A stretch of 64,000 nt of DNA, from assembly GCF_028680575.1 (NCBI RefSeq), contig NZ_JAPCKI010000013.1, positions 1 to 64,000 on the forward strand, given 5' to 3'. The notes under the pieces are model-generated. The model ran no database searches and was not told where the DNA came from. It worked only from the letters and a program-made list of their open reading frames with translations. Source of the stretch: Acidovorax benzenivorans (lineage in GTDB: Bacteria; Pseudomonadota; Gammaproteobacteria; Burkholderiales; Burkholderiaceae_C). Shown piece after piece: positions 27,863-37,577 of this stretch (position 1 is its first letter; each line of letters starts with the position of its first letter). Made by a program: the position numbers and the translations under genes.

Positions 27863-28285
27863 TCAGGCCCTTCCGATGATGGAGGCCGTGGCCATCAACT
27901 CTTCAAGCAGCGCAAACGACACCTTGCCCGACACCGCGTACGGGTCCAGCTCGGGCTTTTCGGAGTATTTGAGCAAGATGGAGTGGTTGATCTTGGACAG
28001 GTTGACCTGCCCCATGGTCCAGCCGCCAAAACGGCGTTCGGCGATTTCTTCGTAGTGCAGCAGCTCCACGTCCTTGTGGCGCGGGTCTTTCTGGATGTGG
28101 CCATACAGCTCGCTCACTGCAGAGCGCCCGCCCTCGATGGCTTGCAAGAACACGCCGCCGCCGTAGCACAGCACGCCGGTGATGCCGCTGCCGGGGTTGT
28201 GCTGGCGCGACTGCGTCAGGATGGCTTCGATGGCGGCGGGCGAGGTATCGACCGCGCGACTGGCGTAAAGCAGGCGTACCAACAT
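27863..28285 (-). CDS. Blue-light sensor, single-domain BLUF protein
   Basis: 140 residues, an FAD-binding BLUF photoreceptor domain with a short helical C-terminus and no fused output domain. The photocycle residues are in place: Tyr7 (LLYAS), Asn30 (HNPGSGITG), Gln48 (FLQAIEG), Trp89 and Met91 (GGWTMG), equivalent to Tyr21, Asn45, Gln63, Trp104 and Met106 of AppA. Its start follows the folE stop by three bases on the same strand, so the sensor is co-expressed with GTP cyclohydrolase I. It must act through a protein partner, which cannot be identified from the sequence. Confidence 0.95.
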   Translation of the reverse strand: MLVRLLYASRAVDTSPAAIEAILTQSRQHNPGSGITGVLCYGGGVFLQAIEGGRSAVSELYGHIQKDPRHKDVELLHYEEIAERRFGGWTMGQVNLSKINHSILLKYSEKPELDPYAVSGKVSFALLEELMATASIIGRA

Positions 28286-28288
28286 AGG

Positions 28289-29014
28289 TCAGTTCTTTCC
28301 AGGAATGAGGGACAAAAATTCGCGGCGCAGGGCGGAATCCTTGAGGAACACGCCACGCATCACGGAGTTGATCATCTTGCTGTCCATCTCGCGCACGCCG
28401 CGCCAGGACATGCAGAAGTGGCTGGCCTCCATCACGATGGCCAGGCCATCGGGCTGGGTCTTTTCCATAATGAGATCGGCCAGTTGCACCACGGCTTCTT
28501 CCTGGATCTGGGGACGGCCCATGACCCAGTCCACCAGGCGCGCGTATTTGCTGAGGCCGATCACGTTGGTGTGCTCATTGGGCATCACACCGATCCAGAT
28601 CTTGCCGATGACGGGGCAGAAATGGTGGCTGCAGGCGCTGCGCACGGTAATAGGCCCGACGATCATCAGCTCGTTGAGGTGCTCGGCGTTGGGGAACTCG
28701 GTGATGGGCGGCTGCGTCACGTAGCGGCCCTTGAACACCTCGTTGAGGTACATCTTGGCCACGCGGCGCGCGGTGTTGTTGGTGTTGTGGTCGCCGTCGG
28801 TGTTGATGACCAGGCTGTCGAGCACGCCCTGCATCTTGACTTCAACCTCGTCGAGCAGCTTCTCCAGCTCGCCGGGCTCGATGAATTCGGCAATGTTGTC
28901 GTTGGCGTGAAAGCGCTTGCGCGCGGCGGCAAGGCGCTCTCGGATCTTGACGGAAACGGGCGTGCCTTCGTCCGGTGAGGTGGGCGTCATATCGGCGGCA
29001 GGTTGGCTGGACAT
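28289..29014 (-). CDS. folE: GTP cyclohydrolase I
   Basis: Converts GTP to 7,8-dihydroneopterin triphosphate, the first step to folate and other pterins. 241 residues from ATG 29014 (MSSQPAADMTPTS); alternative starts exist at 28990, 29023 and 29083. Zinc ligands are present as Cys128 and His131 (CSHHFCPV) and Cys201 (HFCM); GLSKYARLVDW and QIQEEAVVQLAD are family blocks. The usual CEHH is CSHH here and the normal VAYIP is WIGVMPN, a divergent subtype. It is followed immediately by the BLUF gene; the pathway's next phosphatase, nudB, is at 33.3 kb. Confidence 0.93.
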   Translation of the reverse strand: MSSQPAADMTPTSPDEGTPVSVKIRERLAAARKRFHANDNIAEFIEPGELEKLLDEVEVKMQGVLDSLVINTDGDHNTNNTARRVAKMYLNEVFKGRYVTQPPITEFPNAEHLNELMIVGPITVRSACSHHFCPVIGKIWIGVMPNEHTNVIGLSKYARLVDWVMGRPQIQEEAVVQLADLIMEKTQPDGLAIVMEASHFCMSWRGVREMDSKMINSVMRGVFLKDSALRREFLSLIPGKN

Positions 29015-29053
29015 GGGTGGCATCCTACCAGCGAACGCGCTTCGACCGATCGC

Positions 29054-29113
29054 AAGGGTTTTAGGCACCAAGCGCTTATGCAATATGCCTGAACAGCTAC
29101 CATATTAATAGCA
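29054..29113 (+). repeat. Comamonadaceae-type intergenic repeat, copy 3 (degenerate)
   Basis: AAGCGCTTATGCAATATGCC followed by TGAACAGCTACC: one half of the stem is mutated. It lies in the folE leader region. Confidence 0.55.
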
Positions 29114-29130
29114 ATCTCAACCAACCCCCG

Positions 29131-30384
29131 TCAATACCGTTTGCCCGTTACCCATAACGCCAGGCGCATGAGGCCAAAGGCCACGCGGTCCAGCACCCGC
29201 TGGCGCAACGGGCGGCCCGCGTAGCGTGCTGGGTCCATGCGGCGACCCGCGTGCTGCATGGCGTGCACCAGGCGCTGGCGCAGGTCGATGGCAAAGGCTG
29301 CGTCTTCCACCACCACATTGGCCTCCCGCGCCAGCAGCAGGGAGAGCGGGTCGAGGTTGGACGAGCCCACCGTGGCCCAGGGCCGGTCGCTATGCGCGTC
29401 GATGACGGCCACCTTGGCGTGCAGAAAGCTCGGCGCGTACTCGTAGATCTCGACCCCCGCCTCCAGCAGCGCGCCATACACCGGCCGGGCCGCGTGGTAC
29501 TGCATGAAGTATTCGTACCGCCCCTGCAGCAGCAGGCGCACCCGCACGCCCCGGCGGGCCGCCATGACCAGCGCGCGGCGCAGCTTGCCGCCGGGCATGA
29601 AGTAGGCGTTGGCAATGATGACTTCATGCCGCGCCGCGCCAATGGCGCGGAGGTAGGCCTTCTCGATGCGGCTGCGGTTGCGCACGTTGTCGCGCAGCAC
29701 CAGGGTGGCGCGCACGGGTGGCCCGGCGTTGGGGTCGGTGCCCTGCGCGGCCTGCTCTGCGTTCCGCGCTGCGCTGGCGGCGCGCAGGGCCTGCAGCGCC
29801 TCGGGCAGGCGGCGCTGGCGCGCGTCGCGCACGGCCTGCATGCGCCACCACAGCTGGTCCATGGTGTCGCTGGCCTGCGCCACCAGGCTGCCCGTGGCGC
29901 GCACGGCAAAGTCAAACCGGGGGGCATCCAGCGTGCCGTGGTTGGGGTCGTGAAAGTCGTCCAGCACGTTGATGCCGCCGCAAAACAGCACGCGCCCATC
30001 CACCACGCACAGCTTGCGGTGCAGCCGCCGCCAGCGGTGGGGCAGCAGCAGCCCCAGCGGCCCCAGCGGCGAATACACGCTGCACAACACGCCGGCGGCG
30101 TGCAGCTGCTCGGCCCAGGCCTTGGGCAAGGCGCCGGTGCCCACGCCATCGACCACCAGCTGGGTGCGCACCCCCCGCGCCGCAGCGCGCATCAGCGCCT
30201 GCGCCACCGAGGCTCCAGCGCCGGTGAAGTCAAAGATGTAGGTTTCGAACTGGATGTCTGCCATCGCGGCATCCATGGCCTTGATGAGCGCGGGAAACAG
30301 CTCTTCGGCACCTTGCAGCAGGCGCACCTGGTGGTCGTCGGCGAGTTCAAACCCGCCTCGCATCGCGGACAACTTGCGCCTCAT
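29131..30384 (-). CDS. clsB: Cardiolipin synthase B (phospholipase D family)
   Basis: 417 residues from ATG 30384; start 30417 is an alternative. Two HKD motifs are clear: HRKLCVVDGRV with the following GGINVLD, and HAKVAVIDAHS with VGSSNLDPLSLLLAREANV. No N-terminal membrane helices, which fits ClsB and not ClsA. It makes cardiolipin, and possibly phosphatidylglycerol, at the inner membrane. It lies 37 bases behind the endonuclease/exonuclease/phosphatase gene, the same pairing as ybhP-ybhO (clsB) in enterobacteria. Confidence 0.92.
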   Translation of the reverse strand: MRRKLSAMRGGFELADDHQVRLLQGAEELFPALIKAMDAAMADIQFETYIFDFTGAGASVAQALMRAAARGVRTQLVVDGVGTGALPKAWAEQLHAAGVLCSVYSPLGPLGLLLPHRWRRLHRKLCVVDGRVLFCGGINVLDDFHDPNHGTLDAPRFDFAVRATGSLVAQASDTMDQLWWRMQAVRDARQRRLPEALQALRAASAARNAEQAAQGTDPNAGPPVRATLVLRDNVRNRSRIEKAYLRAIGAARHEVIIANAYFMPGGKLRRALVMAARRGVRVRLLLQGRYEYFMQYHAARPVYGALLEAGVEIYEYAPSFLHAKVAVIDAHSDRPWATVGSSNLDPLSLLLAREANVVVEDAAFAIDLRQRLVHAMQHAGRRMDPARYAGRPLRQRVLDRVAFGLMRLALWVTGKRY

Positions 30385-30421
30385 CCTGTCACCCCGCCAC
30401 CCCACACGGCACAGCAAAGCC

Positions 30422-31159
30422 TCACAGCCGGAACTCCGCGATCAGGGGCAGATGGTCGGACATGCGCCACCAGATGCGGCCACGTGGCACCTGCAGCGAC
30501 AGCGGCGTGAGCCCGCGCGCATACACATGGTCCAGCTGCGCCAGCGGCAATCGTGCCGGGTAGGTGAAGGTGCGCGGGGCGTCCCACTCATACAGGCCAA
30601 AGCCCGCCAGCATGTGCTTGAGCAATTGTCCCCAGTCGTTGAAGTCGCCCGCCACCACCAACGGCGTACCGGGCGGCACCTCACGCTCGATGAAGGCCTG
30701 CAGACGCTCGACCTGGCGGATGCGGCTGCCGGGGATGAGGCCCAGGTGCACCACGATGACATGCACGCTGCGGCCCTGCACGTCCACCTCCACATGCAGC
30801 AGGCCGCGCTGCTCAAAGCGGTGGTCCGAGATGTCTTCATGCTGGTGCCCAATCACCGGCCAGCGGGTCAGCAACGCATTGCCATGTTCGCCGTGTTTGG
30901 TGACCGCGTTGGTGCGATACACCGCCTCATAGCCTTCGGGCGCCAGAAACTCGGCCTGAGGCAGATCGGGCCAGCGCTGAAAGTACGCCGCCTCGCGCCG
31001 GTGCAGCTTGCGCACCTCCTGCAGGCAGACGATGTCGGCATCGAGTTGCTCCACCGCCAGGCCCAGGTTGTGGATCTCCAGCCGCCGCGCGGGGCCTATG
31101 CCTTGCACCCCCTTGTGGATGTTGTAGGTGGCTACGCGCAGGATGTCTTCGTGTTGCAT
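30422..31159 (-). CDS. Endonuclease/exonuclease/phosphatase family protein (YbhP-like)
   Basis: 245 residues from ATG 31159 (MQHEDILRVATYNIHKGVQG). Metal-dependent phosphodiesterase fold: Asn in TYNIHKG, Glu in CLQEVRKL, the catalytic HLGLIPGSR, GDFNDW, LDHVYA and the final SDHLPLIAEF. Equivalent genes sit next to clsB in other proteobacteria, which suggests a role in phospholipid metabolism; the substrate is unproven. Confidence 0.9.
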   Translation of the reverse strand: MQHEDILRVATYNIHKGVQGIGPARRLEIHNLGLAVEQLDADIVCLQEVRKLHRREAAYFQRWPDLPQAEFLAPEGYEAVYRTNAVTKHGEHGNALLTRWPVIGHQHEDISDHRFEQRGLLHVEVDVQGRSVHVIVVHLGLIPGSRIRQVERLQAFIEREVPPGTPLVVAGDFNDWGQLLKHMLAGFGLYEWDAPRTFTYPARLPLAQLDHVYARGLTPLSLQVPRGRIWWRMSDHLPLIAEFRL

Positions 31160-31514
31160 GGTCCTAGAAGCAGTAGTTGAACGCACCCGCCAGTGCCGCG
31201 ATGGGCGCGCCAGGCAAGACGCGAGGACGCGGCGGGCTCATGCCCACAAGGAGGAGTAACGCTGCATGGCGCGCCGAGCGCGATGCAGGCGAGGGTGTAG
31301 CGTGCCCACTCGACAAGCGAACGTCAACGAAGCAGCGAAAGTATGTATCCATCGGGCTCTCTTGAATATGGCAAGCGATCAACTACCGCTTCTAGGACTT
31401 GAGATTGTGTCGCAAGCCGCGCGGGCAGCGGGTTTGCCCGACGCAGGCGGTGGGCTGCAGCGCCTTACACTGGGGGCCCCAACATTTTGAGCACGCAGGG
31501 ACGGCCCACACCTG
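31160..31514. other. 355-base region without a recognised gene
   Basis: The divergent gap between the endonuclease/phosphatase gene and the receiver-TPR gene. It has two GGCGCGCC palindromes (31204-31211 and 31268-31275) and a GGGC-TCAT-GCCC hairpin (31234-31245). A minus-strand frame of 72 codons (31164-31382) has no family features and is rich in Pro, Ser and Ala, so it is not called. TTACACT near 31467 could be part of the promoter of the receiver-TPR gene. Confidence 0.5.
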
Positions 31515-33284
31515 ATGGCTACCGAGAGCGGCCCCAATCCCACCCCACAGACCCAGGCGCTGATCGTGGACAGCAATGCCACGTCGCGCAGCATCCTGGT
31601 GGGGCAATTGCGCGAATACGGCGTGACCCGCATCGTGCAGTGTTCGCGTGTGCAGGACGCACGCAGTCGGCTGGAGCACACGGTGTTCGACTACGTGCTG
31701 TGCGACCAATTTTTTGGCGATGCCAACTACTCGGGCCAGACCCTGTTGGACGACCTGCGGCGCGCGCAGTTGCTGCCGTTTTCCACCGTGTTTTTCATGG
31801 TCACGGCCGAGGCGTCGTACGCGGCCGTGGCCGAGGCGGCCGAGTCGGCTCTGGACGGCTACCTGCTCAAGCCCTTCACGCCCAGCGCGCTGTTCGAGCG
31901 CCTGAGCCTGGCGCGCTTGCGCAAGATCCATCTCAAGCCCATCTTCGACGCCATCGAGGCCGAAGACTTCGAGCAGGCCGCCGCGCTGTGCGTGGAGCGC
32001 TTTGAGGCTCGCCAGCCCTACTGGCTGTATGCAGCACGCATTGGATCGGAACTGCTGCTGCGCCTGGGGCGGCACGACGAGGCGCGCACCCTGTTCGAGG
32101 CCGTGATCGCCGCGCGTGCCCTGCCCTGGGCTAAGCTGGGCGTGGCCCGCGCGCAGATCGAATCGGGCCAGGCGGCACGCGCCGTCACCACCTTGCAGGA
32201 GCTGATTGGCGAAGACGCCTCGTTTGCCGACGCCTACGACGTGCTGGGCCGCGCACAGGTGGAGATGGGCAACTTCGCGCAGGCCATCGAGACCTACCGC
32301 ACGGCCAGCACCCTCACACCCGACTCGGTGGTGCGGCTGCAGAAGCTGGGGATGATGTCGTACTACATGGGCGACCGCGCCACCGCCACCAAGGTGCTGG
32401 CGCGCGCCACGATACTGGGCATTGATTCCAAGCTGTTTGACTACCAGTCGCTGGTGCTGCTGACGTTTGCGTACTACGCCGAAAACGACCGCAAGGGCAT
32501 TGAGCGCTGCATGGCTGACTTTGCGCGCATCCTGGAGCGCCACTACGGCAGCGCACGCATCCGGCGTTTTGCCGAGGTGGCTCGCGCGCTGCAGCTCATC
32601 CAGCAGCGGCAGTTCTCGCAAGCGGTTGAATCGGTGCGTGGCATGGCCCGCGAGATCACGTCCAGCACCTTCGACTTTGAGGCCGCCTGCAACCTGGGCA
32701 GCCTGCTGGCCGTATTGGCCGTCACGTCGATCGAGCTGCCCGAGGGCGACAGCTGGGTGCTTGCCCTGGGCATGCGCTATGCCAACACACGCGGCCTGAC
32801 CGAGCTGATGGCCAACGCCTGCAATCTGCATGCGCCCTACAGCGAGCTGGTGCGTGACTGCCTGCAACGCGTCAACAAGACGGCCGAAGTCGCCATGGCG
32901 CAGAGCCTGGGGGGCAACCCCAGCGGTGCAGTGCAGAACCTGCTGACCGAGGCCGAGCGCACCCTCAACTCCAAACTGCTCGATATGGCGCAGCAGGTGC
33001 TGCTGCGCCACAGCGCACGCATGACCGCACCCGAGCCGCTGCAGGAGGCCATCGACGCACTGCGCACCCGCATGGGCAGCACCCCGGCACGGGCCATCCT
33101 GGGACAAGACAGTGAGCGCCACCCCGGCGGTGTGGCGTTGCGCGTGCGGGGCAGCAGCGACAAAACACCCAAGCGCATTGCGCCGTCATCGCAGGACAGC
33201 ATGGCACAAAGCCCAGCACCCGCGGACGATGCTGAAGGCCCCGCCGCCGCCGCGCAACTGCCCCCCCCAGACGCCTCCTCTTGA
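31515..33284 (+). CDS. Receiver-domain protein with TPR-like output region
   Basis: 589 residues. The N-terminal receiver domain (13-130) has Asp19 (VDSN), phospho-acceptor Asp64 (YVLCDQFF), Thr97 (MVTAE) and Lys119 (LLKPFTP), so it should be phosphorylatable. Residues about 135-500 are a helical TPR-type region (for example DAYDVLGRAQVEMGNFAQAI); the last 60 are low-complexity and Pro/Ala-rich. There is no DNA-binding or enzymatic domain, so output should be through protein contacts. No histidine kinase is adjacent. The gene stands alone on the plus strand between genes that are neighbours in relatives, suggesting insertion. Confidence 0.9.
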   Translation: MATESGPNPTPQTQALIVDSNATSRSILVGQLREYGVTRIVQCSRVQDARSRLEHTVFDYVLCDQFFGDANYSGQTLLDDLRRAQLLPFSTVFFMVTAEASYAAVAEAAESALDGYLLKPFTPSALFERLSLARLRKIHLKPIFDAIEAEDFEQAAALCVERFEARQPYWLYAARIGSELLLRLGRHDEARTLFEAVIAARALPWAKLGVARAQIESGQAARAVTTLQELIGEDASFADAYDVLGRAQVEMGNFAQAIETYRTASTLTPDSVVRLQKLGMMSYYMGDRATATKVLARATILGIDSKLFDYQSLVLLTFAYYAENDRKGIERCMADFARILERHYGSARIRRFAEVARALQLIQQRQFSQAVESVRGMAREITSSTFDFEAACNLGSLLAVLAVTSIELPEGDSWVLALGMRYANTRGLTELMANACNLHAPYSELVRDCLQRVNKTAEVAMAQSLGGNPSGAVQNLLTEAERTLNSKLLDMAQQVLLRHSARMTAPEPLQEAIDALRTRMGSTPARAILGQDSERHPGGVALRVRGSSDKTPKRIAPSSQDSMAQSPAPADDAEGPAAAAQLPPPDASS

Positions 33285-33347
33285 GGCAACAGGCAACGCC
33301 GTCCGGCCCTCAGCCCCCTGCTGTAAACCGGCCCACACGGGCCCCAC

Positions 33348-33821
33348 TCATCTGGGGTGCACAAACCGGGGAAGCAGCAAACACGCCTCGGCATTGGATG
33401 CCGAAAAACACCGGTCCGCCGCCTGCTGCCAGGGCAGCCATTCATACGCATCGTGCTCGCGCGGGCTCAGCACCACGGGCGTGCCAAGGGGCACACACAA
33501 GCCAAACACGCGCTCGCGGTTGCGCACCACGCCGGGGGCATAACGGTGCAGCCACTGGGGCCAGATGTCGTACACGTTCTCCAGCGCCCAGTCGGTCAGC
33601 AGACAACCCGGTGCCTGGGTATCGATGCCGGTTTCTTCGGCCACCTCGCGGCGGGCCGTTTCTGCAAAGGGTTCGTCCAGCGCATCCTTGCTGCCCGTGA
33701 CCGACTGCCAGTGCCCCTCGCCCCCGGTACGGCGGATCAGCAACACCTCCAGGGCCGGGGTGTGGATGACCACCAGCACCGACTCCGGGAGCTTGTAAGG
33801 CCGCTGTGGTGCGGGTGCCAT
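33348..33821 (-). CDS. nudB: Dihydroneopterin triphosphate diphosphatase (Nudix)
   Basis: Second step of folate synthesis after FolE: removes pyrophosphate from dihydroneopterin triphosphate. 157 residues from ATG 33821 (MAPAPQRPYKLPESVLVVIH). The Nudix box is readable at 43-66 (G, DEPFAETA, REVAEETGI), with one extra residue in the first loop as is common in this family. The C-terminal REHDAYEWLPWQQA is also typical. The start lies only 15 bases from a MITE-like element whose end contributes to the leader. Confidence 0.9.
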   Translation of the reverse strand: MAPAPQRPYKLPESVLVVIHTPALEVLLIRRTGGEGHWQSVTGSKDALDEPFAETARREVAEETGIDTQAPGCLLTDWALENVYDIWPQWLHRYAPGVVRNRERVFGLCVPLGTPVVLSPREHDAYEWLPWQQAADRCFSASNAEACLLLPRFVHPR

Positions 33822-33836
33822 GGCTCGGCGGCCCTT

Positions 33837-34106
33837 AGAACGTGTTTGCGATCTTTTCGGGGCCGCGCTGGAGTGCAATCGGAGTGAATGGATGCTCCGG
33901 GTGCGCCGCATGGGCCCGTGCCCATGCAAGCAGCCGGGGCGTCCAATCGCCCGATTTCACTCCAGCCCTTCGGGCAAGTGTCTTGCCGAGCGGTCTACTG
34001 CGTTGCGGCGCTTGCCGATAGCACAGGCTATCAGCAGCGCACCGCGCCTTGCACCCCATCCCGGCAAGGTACTTGCGCGGCCCTGAAAAGATCGTAAACA
34101 CGTTCT
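33837..34106. mobile_element. MITE-like element, copy B, with 31-bp terminal inverted repeats
   Basis: A 270-base non-coding element. The left terminus 33837-33867 and the right terminus 34076-34106 are inverted repeats agreeing at 29 of 31 positions (they begin AGAACGTGTTT). Inside are a perfect GCATGGGC/GCCCATGC hairpin (33908-33927) and GATAG/CTATC (34017-34032). The core is shared with the element at 23951-24181. No transposase is encoded, so it is non-autonomous. I could not see a convincing target-site duplication. It occupies nearly the whole space between the CsgG-like gene and nudB. Confidence 0.8.
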
Positions 34107-34112
34107 TGGCCT

Positions 34113-34943
34113 TCAACCGCCCTTGGGGCGCTGGGCTGCCGTGGTGGTGGGCACGGGCGGAGGCAACTCCTTGGCCTGCAGCGCGCGAGCCTGCACCACC
34201 AACTGGTTGTGCGCGTCCAGAAAGGCTGCCGCAATGACCTTGCCCTCGTTGGTATTGCTCCAGCCAGCGCCTGCAGCGCCCCCCAGCTTGCCAAACACCA
34301 GGCCACCCACGCCCAGGTCGGTGGTGCGCGCGGAGCCCGTGGCTGCCGCCACCTGCTCGGTGGTTTCGTTGTCGGACAGCAGCAGTGCCGTTTGCGCCTC
34401 CTTGAACTTGACCTGCTCCACCAGCCCGGCCAGCCCGGCGATGTCGCGCAGCACCGGGATCATGGCAATCACCCCGGCCAGGCCCCGGCCTGCATCCTGC
34501 TCGCTGAACGTGAGGCTGGGCGTGAGCGTGTACTGCGCCTCATACCCCTTGCCCTTGGCCACGGTGGAGTTGTTCTTGCGCAGGATGCCTGCGTCCTTCA
34601 GCTCCTGCTCCTGCACGGTGCCCCGCAGGCCCGCCGCCCGGTCCACCACCCGGAAGCACCCACTCTGCTGGGCCAGCAGCTTGACCAGCGGCACCGGTGA
34701 CGCGGGCAGCTGGTAGCCCGAGCCCATGATGTAGCCATTGGGGTTCTCGGCCAGCGCCAGCGTGGCCACCGGCGCATCACAACGCACCAGCTCACGGGCG
34801 GCGTTCTGCGCGCCCTGCGGCCCGGCCGAGCCTGTGACCACCGAGCCCCCTTGGCCCAGTTCAGTCTTCTTCTCGCCGCAGCCAGCCAGGGCGATACAGG
34901 CGACTGCCACCAGCAGCAGACGGGAGCTTGTCAACAAACGCAT
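34113..34943 (-). CDS. CsgG/HfaB-like lipoprotein
   Basis: 276 residues from ATG 34943 with a lipoprotein signal (LLLVAVACIALAGC, Cys about 22). The mature part resembles the CsgG/HfaB family of outer-membrane-associated lipoproteins: VDRAAGLRGTVQEQELK and the later TDLGVGGLVFGKLGG segment, then a C-terminal region ending in a Pro/Thr tail. No curli or holdfast genes are in the window. The gene lies between aspS and nudB, with the aspS terminator upstream, so it likely has its own promoter. Confidence 0.8.
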   Translation of the reverse strand: MRLLTSSRLLLVAVACIALAGCGEKKTELGQGGSVVTGSAGPQGAQNAARELVRCDAPVATLALAENPNGYIMGSGYQLPASPVPLVKLLAQQSGCFRVVDRAAGLRGTVQEQELKDAGILRKNNSTVAKGKGYEAQYTLTPSLTFSEQDAGRGLAGVIAMIPVLRDIAGLAGLVEQVKFKEAQTALLLSDNETTEQVAAATGSARTTDLGVGGLVFGKLGGAAGAGWSNTNEGKVIAAAFLDAHNQLVVQARALQAKELPPPVPTTTAAQRPKGG

Positions 34944-34997
34944 GGGAGTGCCTCTTTCGGTCCGCGCCCAGCGGTCAATACTTGACCCGCCGCGCAT

Positions 34998-35032
34998 GAA
35001 AAAAGCGGCCCGGGCACAAGGCCCGAGCCGCT
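34998..35032 (-). terminator. Terminator of aspS
   Basis: On the minus strand AGCGGCTCGGGC pairs with GCCCGGGCCGCT (one mismatch, loop TTGT) and is followed by TTTTTT (35004-34999). It lies 54 bases after the aspS stop. Confidence 0.8.
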
Positions 35033-35085
35033 TGGTGTGCGATGCCTACATGCATTCGCCAGGGACGTAGGTGATGCGTCCGGGA

Positions 35086-36903
<1,818 letters not shown>

Positions 36904-36948
36904 GACAAAACTTCCGGCGCCGCAGGGCGCGTTGACGTTGAAAGAGAT

Positions 36949-37569
36949 TTACTTCGGAGGAACGAGCGTGGGGTCTGTCGGAGCGACCACGCCCATCGAG
37001 ACGATGTACTTGAGGGCGGCGTCCACGCTCATGTCGAGCTCGACGCAATCGCTCTTGCGCACCATCACAAAATATCCACCGGTGGGGTTGGGGGTGGTGG
37101 GCACATACACGCTGACGAACTCGTCGCGCAAGTACGCAGCCACTTCACCGTTGGGGGCACCCGTGACAAACGCCACGGTCCAGACCCCCTCGCGGGGCCA
37201 CTGCACGAGCACGGCCTTGCGAAAGGCATTGCCGCTCTCGGAAAACAGCGTGTCCGACACCTGCTTGACGCTGGAGTAGATGGAGCGCACCACCGGAATG
37301 CGGTGCACCAGCGCATCGCCCCACTGCACGAGCTTGCGGCCCGCGAAGTTGCTGGCAATGGCGCCCACCACCAGCAAGATGGCCAGCGTGAGGACCACGC
37401 CAAAGCCCGGGACATGCACCCCGAGCAGCTTGTCTGGCTGCCACGCGCCCGGCAGGATCTGCAGGGTCTGGTCGAGCGTGCTCACAATCCAGTTGAGCAC
37501 CCAGGCCGTGATGACACCGGGCACGATGACCAGAAGGCCTGTCAACAGCCATTTGCGCAGGGAGGCCAT
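36949..37569 (-). CDS. DUF502 family membrane protein
   Basis: 206 residues with two membrane helices: WLLTGLLVIVPGVITAWVL near the N-terminus and VLTLAILLVVGAIASNFAG (about 60-80). It carries the family blocks VHRIPVVRSIYSSVKQV and VPTTPNPTGGYFV. Function unknown, integral inner membrane. It is placed between fmdB and aspS as in most betaproteobacteria; 8 bases separate it from fmdB. Confidence 0.92.
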   Translation of the reverse strand: MASLRKWLLTGLLVIVPGVITAWVLNWIVSTLDQTLQILPGAWQPDKLLGVHVPGFGVVLTLAILLVVGAIASNFAGRKLVQWGDALVHRIPVVRSIYSSVKQVSDTLFSESGNAFRKAVLVQWPREGVWTVAFVTGAPNGEVAAYLRDEFVSVYVPTTPNPTGGYFVMVRKSDCVELDMSVDAALKYIVSMGVVAPTDPTLVPPK

Positions 37570-37577
37570 GCAGGTCC

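Noticed and set aside
33820..34116. Small open frames within the MITE-like element (both strands)
   Set aside because: They come from the element's palindromic sequence, lack ribosome-binding sites and have no conserved features.
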